Assembly (NCBI GenBank): GCA_014381035.1
Contig: JACMIS010000422.1
Span: 1 to 5,418, forward strand
DNA from: Armatimonadota bacterium
GTDB lineage: Bacteria > Armatimonadota > Armatimonadia > Armatimonadales > Armatimonadaceae
Reading direction: 5' to 3'
DNA: 5,418 bases
The notes under the pieces are model-generated. The model was not told the DNA's origin, did not search any database, and saw nothing but the letters and a program-made list of their open reading frames with translations. Below are positions 1 through 5,418 of the stretch, piece by piece (within the stretch, counting starts at the first letter, position 1; each line of letters opens with the position of its first letter). Both the position numbers and the translations under genes were made by a program.

Positions 1-852
1 AATAGTGGAGCGACGGTTGTTGGACACACGCTTGTCTGGCACTCGCAAACCCCTGCCTGGTTCTTCCAGGGACCGGACGGCAAGCCCGCCGACCGTGCCC
101 TCGCCCTCGCGCGGATGCGCAAGCACATCGCGACCGTGGTGGGTCGCTACAAAAGTCGTATCAAGCAGTGGGACGTGGTCAACGAAGCCATCAGCGACAG
201 TGGTGATAGTGATCTGCGCCCGTCGCCGTGGCGCACCGCTATCGGCGACGACTTCATTGAGCAAGCGTTCCGTGCCGCGCACGAAGCCGATCCGGACGCG
301 ATCCTGATTTACAACGATTACAACATCGAGCGCGAATATAAACGCCCCAAGGCGATAAGGATGCTGAAATCGCTCCTGGCAAAGAAGGTGCCGGTCCACG
401 CGGTGGGGATTCAGGGTCACTGGCGCCTGGACAACCCGGACTTCAGCGAAGTGGAAGAGTCCATTAAACAGTATTCCGCCCTGGGTCTGAAGGTGATGAT
501 AACGGAACTGGACATCGGGGTGCTGCCGACGAAGTATCAGGGTGCCGACGTTTCGAGCCGCGAGGTGATGACTCCGGAGCAGGCGGCGGTGATGAACCCG
601 TATACGGGGGGTCTGCCGGACGCGGTGGCGCAGCAACACGCGGAGCGGTACCGCCTGGCGTTCGAGATGTTCCTGCGCCACCAAGAACACATCGGACGAG
701 TCACCTTCTGGGGAAGTCAGGACAATGCTTCCTGGCTGAACAACTTCCCTGTACGGGGACGCACCGATTATCCGTTGCTTTTTGACCGCGAAGGGAAGGC
801 AAAACCTGCCTTTTTCACCGTGTTAAAAACGGCGAAATCTGACAAGCCATAG
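1..852 (+). CDS. GH10 endo-1,4-beta-xylanase, C-terminal part (5' end outside window)
   Basis: The enzyme cleaves internal beta-1,4 bonds of xylan with retention of configuration. The frame is open from base 1, so the N-terminal part of the (beta/alpha)8 barrel lies outside the window; 283 residues are visible. GH10 landmarks appear in order, numbered from the window edge: GHTLVWHSQTPAW at 8-20, with the subsite His14; WDVVNEA, whose Glu62 (bases 184-186) is the expected acid/base; GIQGHW, with Gln138 and His140; ITELDI, whose Glu169 (bases 505-507) is the expected nucleophile; and VTFWG and SWLN, with Trp237 and Trp245. The barrel finishes normally and no carbohydrate-binding module or dockerin follows. 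The segment NPYTGGLPDAVAQQHAERY, between the nucleophile and the last strand, is an extension I associate with GH10 enzymes of Planctomycetota or Bacteroidota type. Secretion is likely but the leader is not visible. The ATG at 115 is internal, not the start. Family assignment is very secure; xylan as substrate is known for the family and not proven here. Confidence 0.96.
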   Translation, partial: NSGATVVGHTLVWHSQTPAWFFQGPDGKPADRALALARMRKHIATVVGRYKSRIKQWDVVNEAISDSGDSDLRPSPWRTAIGDDFIEQAFRAAHEADPDAILIYNDYNIEREYKRPKAIRMLKSLLAKKVPVHAVGIQGHWRLDNPDFSEVEESIKQYSALGLKVMITELDIGVLPTKYQGADVSSREVMTPEQAAVMNPYTGGLPDAVAQQHAERYRLAFEMFLRHQEHIGRVTFWGSQDNASWLNNFPVRGRTDYPLLFDREGKAKPAFFTVLKTAKSDKP

Positions 853-875
853 GGTAAAACTTCATTATCGTTGTC

Positions 876-914
876 GGGTACCCGCATACTACCCCCGTCC
901 ATTAGGAGGGTACC
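876..914. repeat. Repeated GGGTACC motif in the gap upstream of the NamZ fusion gene
   Basis: The gap contains a perfect 10-base palindrome, CGGGTACCCG (875-884), and a second GGGTACC at 908-914, with start points 32 bases apart. The second copy can also pair with TACCCCC at 890-896: seven pairs, one bulged A and an eight-base loop. The two copies could therefore take part in alternative structures. No T-run follows, so this does not look like an intrinsic terminator. It could be an operator pair, a leader structure or chance. Confidence 0.25.
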
Positions 915-940
915 TGACGAAGAAAAGAAACAAAACAATA

Positions 941-946
941 AAGGAG
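941..946 (+). promoter_or_regulatory. Ribosome binding site of the NamZ fusion gene
   Basis: AAGGAG lies 12 bases before the ATG at 959. The spacing is long but workable, and it favours 959 over the in-frame ATGs at 971 and 980, which would be even farther away. A stronger purine stretch, TAGGAGGG (903-910), has no ATG, GTG or TTG at suitable spacing. Confidence 0.6.
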
Positions 947-958
947 CAGAGAACGGGA

Positions 959-3400
959 ATGGCGAAAAGCATGCCTATCATGTCCGTCCTTTCCCGCCGA
1001 CAACTGCTCCTCAATTCGATTCTCACACTTCCGATTGTCGCGTCCTTGCCCGCTTCTGCCCGTCCTGCCCGTCGGGAAGAGGATTCCTTACTACCGGTCG
1101 ATCCCACATCTGTAGGGTTTCTGCCGGATCGTCTTGCGATAGCAGATACACTCGTCGCCCATGCGGTCGCGGACGGTCGCGTGCCGGGCGCGGTCTTTCT
1201 CGTCGGGCGGCGCGGCGCGATTGTGCTGCATAAAGCATATGGCAACGCCGTGCTTCGTCCCGCTTCGATTCCGATGACGACCGATACCGTCTTCGATCTT
1301 GCCTCGCTCACCAAGCCCGTGGCGACGGCGACCGCGGTCATGCAACTGGTCGAGCAAGGTCGCGTCGGGTTGGAAACTCCCGTCGCCGATTACCTGCCGA
1401 TCTTTGCGAAAGCGGTAGACGACCGGTCGCGTATCACCGTGAGGCACTTGCTAACGCACGCGGCGGGTTTCCCGGCGGGAGGTGCCTATGCCGGGAAAAC
1501 ACGAACCCTGAGCCAGATCGTTGAGGAGATCGCGCAATCGCGGCAGATGTCACCTCCCGGTGAACGGTTCCTGTACTCAGACTTCAGTTTCATCACGTTA
1601 GGTGCCATCGTCGAGGCAGTCTCCGGGGAAACGCTCGATCAATACACGAAGCGACAGCTGTTCGCGCCGCTGGGCATGGATTCGTCCGGCTATCAACCGG
1701 CAATGGGACTCGCCGACCGCGTCGCTGCGACCACTTCCGGCGATGCGTTGCCCGCCATCGCCGGTCGCGTCCACGACCCGACCGCGCAGGCACTCGGCGG
1801 TGTCGCCGGACACGCCGGCCTGTTTTCCACGGCGAGCGATTTAGCCCGCTTCTGCCAGATGCTTTTGGGCGGAGGCGAACGGAATGGAGTTCGGGTGCTG
1901 AAACCTGGGACCGTCGCCCAAATGACCGCGAAGCAGTCGCCATTTATCGCGGAAGCACGCGCCTTCGGATGGGATTTAGACTCAGCGTACAGCATCCGTG
2001 GTGCATTCCCACCCGGCTCGTTCGGTCATACCGGGTTTACCGGCACGTCGCTCTGGATAGATCCGCTCACGGAAACATTCGTTATTCTTCTCACGAACGC
2101 CGTCCATGCCCGCCCGAGTAGCAGCTCGACCGTGATTCCCTTGCGCCGGGAGATTTCCACCGTGGTCGCGTCGGCGATTGCGGACCTGCCACCCGGACCG
2201 GGGCGAATACCGGCAAAAATGCCCGCGTCGCTCGACGATCAGGTTGTCGTTCAGACCGGTCTCGACGTTCTTCAATCCGAAATGTTCGCCCGTTTGCGCG
2301 GGCGCAAGGTCGGTGTCGTTTGCAATCACACGGCGGTAGACCGGCAGGGACGGCATCTCGCGGACCTGATCGTTGAAAACGGCGCGATAAATCTCGTCGC
2401 GTTCTTCGCGCCCGAGCACGGGATTCGCGGCGAGGTGGATGCCAGCGTCGGCGACAGCGTTGACGCCAAAACCGGGCACAGAGTTTACTCTCTGTACAAT
2501 CTGAAACTGCCGAAGGAGCAACGATACCGCCCGACGCCCGCGCAGTTCGCCGGGATTGACACGCTCGTCTTCGATATTCAGGACATCGGTGCCCGTTACT
2601 ATACGTACATCGCGACGCTCGGCTACTGTATGGAACGTGCCGCGAAACTTGGCATCAAGGTGATCGTCCTCGACCGCCCGAACCCGCTCGGTGGGCTACT
2701 CGTCGAAGGTCCTATTCTCGATGCTAAACTATCGGGACAGTTCACGGCGTACCATACGCTACCGATCACGCACGGTCTGACCATCGGGGAACTTGCGATG
2801 GTCTACAACGCGGAGCGTAAGATCGGGGCGAATATCGAAATCGTCAAAATGCCGAACTGGAACCGACGCCTGTTATGGGACCAGACGGGGTTGCCGTGGG
2901 TGAACCCGTCGCCTAATATCCGCAACGTCCGTGAGGCGGCACTGTATCCGGGAATCGGATTTCTGGAAGGTCTCCCGCTCAGCGTCGGGCGCGGTACCGA
3001 CATGCCGTTCGAGATCATCGGTGGGCCGTGGATAGATGGCGTCGTCCTCGCTGACTGGATGAGCAAACTCCGTTTGCCCGGCGTCTCCTTCGTCCCGACA
3101 CGCTTCACGCCGACTTCCAGCAAGCACAAAGGCGTTCTGTGTGGCGGCGTCCAGGTGAACCTGTGGGACAGACGCATCTGCCGCCCGTCGGAACTCGGCA
3201 TCTATCTCATTGACGCCCTCGCCCGACTTTACCCGGCGAAACTACCTGCGGCGACGCTCTACGAGATGCGGAGTATGGTCGGCAACGAAACCATCCCCGC
3301 CGCCATCGCACGGGGCGAAATGCCGGAAACTATCATCGCGTCCTGGTCTGCCGATGTCGAAACGTGGCGCAAAAGACGTGCGCCGTTCCTGCTCTATTGA
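959..3400 (+). CDS. namZ: Exported fusion: AmiE-like serine hydrolase (beta-lactamase family) + NamZ exo-beta-N-acetylmuramidase (DUF1343)
   Basis: This 813-residue protein carries two hydrolase domains behind a Tat-like leader: SRRQLLL at 12-18, a hydrophobic stretch to about 33, and an AxA-type site (ASA, 32-34). Residues about 45-405 are a serine beta-lactamase-family (PF00144) domain. It has the SxxK motif SLTK (Ser116 nucleophile, Lys119), YSD at 206-208 in place of YxN, HTG at 357-359, and the signature LGGVAGHAGLFST at 279-291. A Pro-rich linker (about 405-428) leads to a complete DUF1343/NamZ domain at about 430-813: FAPEHGIRG at 483-491 (Glu486-His487 probably catalytic), VFDIQDIGARYYTY at 537-550, DRPNPLGG at 572-579, SPNIRN at 651-656 and GRGTDMPFE at 678-686. 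NamZ enzymes release terminal MurNAc from peptidoglycan fragments. PF00144 members include peptidases, esterases and the B. subtilis muramyl-L-alanine amidase AmiE, so the first activity is inferred. Both active sites look intact. The protein probably acts in the periplasm or outside the cell. The next gene follows after 25 bases and is likely co-transcribed. Domain calls are secure; the exact N-terminal substrate is not. Confidence 0.93.
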   Translation: MAKSMPIMSVLSRRQLLLNSILTLPIVASLPASARPARREEDSLLPVDPTSVGFLPDRLAIADTLVAHAVADGRVPGAVFLVGRRGAIVLHKAYGNAVLRPASIPMTTDTVFDLASLTKPVATATAVMQLVEQGRVGLETPVADYLPIFAKAVDDRSRITVRHLLTHAAGFPAGGAYAGKTRTLSQIVEEIAQSRQMSPPGERFLYSDFSFITLGAIVEAVSGETLDQYTKRQLFAPLGMDSSGYQPAMGLADRVAATTSGDALPAIAGRVHDPTAQALGGVAGHAGLFSTASDLARFCQMLLGGGERNGVRVLKPGTVAQMTAKQSPFIAEARAFGWDLDSAYSIRGAFPPGSFGHTGFTGTSLWIDPLTETFVILLTNAVHARPSSSSTVIPLRREISTVVASAIADLPPGPGRIPAKMPASLDDQVVVQTGLDVLQSEMFARLRGRKVGVVCNHTAVDRQGRHLADLIVENGAINLVAFFAPEHGIRGEVDASVGDSVDAKTGHRVYSLYNLKLPKEQRYRPTPAQFAGIDTLVFDIQDIGARYYTYIATLGYCMERAAKLGIKVIVLDRPNPLGGLLVEGPILDAKLSGQFTAYHTLPITHGLTIGELAMVYNAERKIGANIEIVKMPNWNRRLLWDQTGLPWVNPSPNIRNVREAALYPGIGFLEGLPLSVGRGTDMPFEIIGGPWIDGVVLADWMSKLRLPGVSFVPTRFTPTSSKHKGVLCGGVQVNLWDRRICRPSELGIYLIDALARLYPAKLPAATLYEMRSMVGNETIPAAIARGEMPETIIASWSADVETWRKRRAPFLLY

Positions 3401-3414
3401 TCGTCCAAGAAGGC

Positions 3415-3418
3415 AGGA
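3415..3418 (+). promoter_or_regulatory. Ribosome binding site supporting a TTG start at 3426
   Basis: AGGA, within the purine-rich stretch AAGAAGGCAGGACA (3407-3420), ends seven bases before the TTG at 3426. This is standard spacing, and it decides the start because no ATG or GTG in this frame lies between the upstream stop and the signal peptide. Confidence 0.5.
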
Positions 3419-3425
3419 CAAAACA

Positions 3426-4361
3426 TTGACAAGAAAATTCTTCGAACCCACCGTCGCGGTCGTATTCGCCGTGGCTCTGATGTCAATTCCCGCTACAGTA
3501 CACGCACAGGGTAGTCCGTGGATATACAGCATCGAGTCAGGCATCGAACCGTTTATCGAATTGGAGAAGACCCGATTCGCCGTGGGAGAAGATGTAGTTT
3601 TCCGGGTCGGTGTGCGACCGGCTGATAAAAATAAAGCGGTTCCAAAGACACTTCGTAATAAAGCAATGCTCACGATTACGCGCCCGGACGGGACACGTAA
3701 ATTTGTTTTCTACTCCCGACCCATTGACGGCGAGACATCCGGGGGATGGAATTACAGATCCGGGATAAATGAGGCGGCGGTACCAGGGGAATACGAGATC
3801 GTCTTCGGATTTGCGGGACAAAATTCCGCGCCCGAAACATTCACGGTCGAACCGGTTGATTTCATCAAGAAAGTGCATGCCTGCTTTGTATTCGGCGCGT
3901 CGCATTCGACTGACACCCCGGTGACGCTAACGATACGCAACGACTCCGACCAAATCTTGCGACTCCCGCATGCTTTTTTTGTGGACAGCACTGTGAGAAT
4001 TTCTGGTGAAGGGAAAGATAACCCTTACCGATTCTTCTCGGTTTATCCTGTTGAAGAACTTCTGCCTTTGGACTACGAGAAAGCGAGTCGAAACAACCCG
4101 GGAGACTCTCCCGCAATCCCCACACAAAAAGTCGCGACAAGAACGTTGCAACCAGGGGAGGTGCATAAACAAGATTTTTCGCTGAACATCGCGGTCGCGG
4201 AAGCGCGGAGACGTGTCACCGTCCCGGCAGGTACATATGCGGTTAAATTTGAAACTCAAATCAGGTTCATCGTAGGGGAACCTGGCGGAAAATTTGCGAC
4301 GCTCTCACCCATGCAATTATCCGTCGAAACGACTTCTGTTTGTACCATTGTCGCCCATTAA
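3426..4361 (+). CDS. Predicted secreted beta-rich protein of unknown function
   Basis: I do not recognise a named family for this 311-residue protein. With the TTG start it opens with a classical Sec leader: TRK at 2-4, a hydrophobic core at about 9-23, and a VHA|Q cleavage site after residue 27. The next in-frame ATG (3480) would cut the leader in half, and an ATG at 3210 would overlap the upstream gene by 191 bases and bury the leader, so TTG is preferred. The mature part alternates short beta strands and polar turns. Residues about 43-142 (IELEKTRFAVGEDVVFRVGV, then TRPDGT, then VPGEYEIVF) resemble an immunoglobulin-like or macroglobulin-type sandwich. A second stretch from about 160 (TPVTLTIRNDSDQ) looks like another beta-sandwich, ending near 300. 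No catalytic motif, lipobox, membrane anchor or sorting signal is visible. It lies 25 bases after the NamZ fusion gene, suggesting a shared transcript. GC is 45-48% in three 60-base lines counted, below its neighbours. The reading frame is secure; the role is unknown. Confidence 0.82.
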   Translation: MTRKFFEPTVAVVFAVALMSIPATVHAQGSPWIYSIESGIEPFIELEKTRFAVGEDVVFRVGVRPADKNKAVPKTLRNKAMLTITRPDGTRKFVFYSRPIDGETSGGWNYRSGINEAAVPGEYEIVFGFAGQNSAPETFTVEPVDFIKKVHACFVFGASHSTDTPVTLTIRNDSDQILRLPHAFFVDSTVRISGEGKDNPYRFFSVYPVEELLPLDYEKASRNNPGDSPAIPTQKVATRTLQPGEVHKQDFSLNIAVAEARRRVTVPAGTYAVKFETQIRFIVGEPGGKFATLSPMQLSVETTSVCTIVAH

Positions 4362-4391
4362 GTATCGGGGTAAACATCTGGGCTTCTCCAT

Positions 4392-4420
4392 TTGATGATC
4401 GGACGGGGAAGTGCGATAAA
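4392..4420 (+). promoter_or_regulatory. Putative sigma70-type promoter of the aminotransferase gene
   Basis: TTGATG (4392-4397) and GATAAA (4415-4420) each match four of six consensus bases and are separated by exactly 17 bases. Transcription would begin near 4427, only about 14 bases before the ATG at 4441, giving a nearly leaderless message. This fits the absence of a Shine-Dalgarno sequence there. It is read from sequence only. Confidence 0.4.
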
Positions 4421-4440
4421 ATGCAGCACTGGTATTTTTA

Positions 4441-5418
4441 ATGGCAATTCCTCAAACACCTCGCTTCCCCGGTCCCGTATCGAAACAGATGCTGGACGAA
4501 CTCGCTCACTACGTGATCGCAACGCCATATCCGTTTGTTGTAGATTTGGAAAAATCGCTCGGCATGACGCTCGCTACCGTGGATAGGCAAGAACTGTTCG
4601 ACTGGGCAGGCTACTTTGGATCCAAACTGATAGGGCATAACCACCCCTGCCTGTACGAACCCGAGTACGTGACGCGGCTCGTCCGCGCCGCGAATAATAA
4701 GGTTGCCAACCCCGACTTTCTGACGCCCGAATGCCTCGAATACTACCGTCTGCTCTACCGCCTCGCCCCGGAAACCATGAAAGCGGTGCCGCATCTGGAA
4801 GTCTACGCCGTCAATAGCGGCGCGGAGGCGATAGAGAACATGATGAAATATCTCGTCGCCAAGTTCAACGCCAAACGCCGCGCCGGGAACCGCAACATCA
4901 CCGGACGCCGCTTTCTATATTTCGATCAGGCGTTCCACGGGCGCACGGTCTACGCGCTGGGCATCACCCAGACTGCCGACCCGGTCGCGACCAAGGATTT
5001 CCACGGCTTGCACATCGGCGGGAACGTCAAACTACCCTTCCCCGCGATAGACAACAGTCTGCCCGCCGCCGAGAACGAGCGGCGCACCGACGAAGCCCTG
5101 CGCACCGTGGAACTGGTGCTCTCACAGATGGCGGAAGACATCGTCGGCATCATCGTCGAACCGATTCAGGGGGCGGGCGGGCAACGGTGTGCCCTGCCGC
5201 GCTTCTTCGCCGGACTGTCCGCACTCGCGCATAAACACGACGTGTATCTGGCGTTCGACGAAGTGCAGACGTCGCTCGGACCGACCGGTAAGGTGTTCGC
5301 GATAGACAACTTCGACCTGCCGCATCCCCCGATGGCGGTCGCGGTCGGCAAAAAGTTCGGGTGTGGCGCGGTGTACATGCAGGAGCCTTTAGAAGACATC
5401 GGGGTGTTGGATTCGACC
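4441..5418 (+). CDS. lat: Class III PLP-dependent aminotransferase, L-lysine 6-transaminase-like (3' end outside window)
   Basis: The first 326 codons are visible without a stop. The protein is probably cytosolic and resembles L-lysine 6-transaminase (Lat), which moves the epsilon-amino group of lysine to 2-oxoglutarate, giving 2-aminoadipate 6-semialdehyde and glutamate. Fold-type I landmarks are in order: NSGAEAIEN at 125-133 (PLP phosphate loop), AFHGR at 164-168 (cofactor-stacking aromatic region), EPIQGAGG at 240-247, FDEVQT at 272-277 (Asp273 contacts the PLP ring nitrogen) and GKK at 303-305, where Lys304 is the expected Schiff-base lysine. Lat-like features are NKVANPDFLT at 87-96 and the GKKFGCG and LDST segments, compared from memory with Mycobacterium tuberculosis Lat. 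The usual family length is about 440-450 residues, so roughly a quarter is missing. Ala245 replaces the Glu usual in EPIQGEGG, which weakens the substrate assignment. An in-frame TAA at 4417 limits the start to ATG 4441 or the less likely CTG 4429. Another omega-aminotransferase is possible; the class III assignment is very secure. Confidence 0.9.
   Translation, partial: MAIPQTPRFPGPVSKQMLDELAHYVIATPYPFVVDLEKSLGMTLATVDRQELFDWAGYFGSKLIGHNHPCLYEPEYVTRLVRAANNKVANPDFLTPECLEYYRLLYRLAPETMKAVPHLEVYAVNSGAEAIENMMKYLVAKFNAKRRAGNRNITGRRFLYFDQAFHGRTVYALGITQTADPVATKDFHGLHIGGNVKLPFPAIDNSLPAAENERRTDEALRTVELVLSQMAEDIVGIIVEPIQGAGGQRCALPRFFAGLSALAHKHDVYLAFDEVQTSLGPTGKVFAIDNFDLPHPPMAVAVGKKFGCGAVYMQEPLEDIGVLDST

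Noticed and set aside
889..1341. 150-codon minus-strand ORF opposite the start of the fusion gene
   Set aside because: It is a shadow of the GC-rich coding frame, Arg/Ser/Thr-rich, with no recognisable domain. The plus-strand frame has clear protein-family motifs.
1982..2521. 179-codon minus-strand ORF inside the fusion gene
   Set aside because: It lies opposite the domain junction, shows no domain or start signal, and is expected by chance in GC-rich coding DNA.
3210..3425. In-frame ATG at 3210 as the start of the third gene
   Set aside because: It would overlap the fusion gene by 191 bases, give a low-complexity Arg/Ser-rich N-terminus, and place the clear signal peptide in the interior. 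TTG 3426 with its ribosome binding site fits better.
3974..3980. Run of seven T in the third gene as a frameshift site
   Set aside because: The frame continues unchanged to a normal stop with consistent beta-rich protein, so there is no sign of a shift.
4383..4411. Hairpin CTTCTCC / GGGGAAG as a terminator after the third gene
   Set aside because: The stem has seven pairs including one wobble, the loop is 15 bases, and no T-run follows.
4392..4586. 64-codon ORF starting in the gap before the aminotransferase
   Set aside because: Most of it overlaps the aminotransferase in another frame, its composition is Arg/Ser-rich without any motif, and it has no ribosome binding site.

Overview
The window is a stretch of bacterial chromosome with four genes, all on the + strand and closely packed. 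The first is cut by the left edge and the last by the right edge. Coding sequence is mostly GC-rich (about 63% and 73% in two 60-base lines I counted), apart from a more AT-rich third gene. Secreted plant-polymer and cell-wall hydrolases, a Tat-type leader, a TTG start and mixed Shine-Dalgarno use suggest a free-living saprophytic bacterium. The GH10 C-terminal region resembles enzymes from Planctomycetota, Bacteroidota or Armatimonadota as I remember them. I cannot fix the phylum from this sequence alone.

Layout: (1) 1-852, C-terminal 283 residues of a GH10 endo-beta-1,4-xylanase with both catalytic glutamates. (2) 853-958, a 106-base gap with a repeated GGGTACC motif and the ribosome binding site of the next gene. 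(3) 959-3400, an 813-residue exported two-domain protein: a serine beta-lactamase-family hydrolase fused to a DUF1343/NamZ exo-N-acetylmuramidase domain. (4) 3426-4361, a 311-residue predicted secreted beta-rich protein of unknown function, probably starting at TTG and co-transcribed with the fusion gene. (5) 4362-4440, a 79-base gap with a plausible promoter very close to the next start. (6) 4441-5418 and beyond, a class III PLP-dependent aminotransferase of the L-lysine 6-transaminase type, open to the right edge.

How the genes may work together: the xylanase and the fusion protein are both exported polysaccharide-active enzymes, one acting on hemicellulose and the other probably on peptidoglycan fragments. 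In Bacillus subtilis a beta-lactamase-family muramyl amidase (AmiE) and NamZ are separate products of one muropeptide-recovery cluster. Here similar activities seem to be joined in one polypeptide, which is the most interesting point of the window. The aminotransferase looks like a separate cytosolic amino-acid metabolism gene with its own promoter. I see no RNA genes, CRISPR arrays, insertion sequences or convincing terminators.
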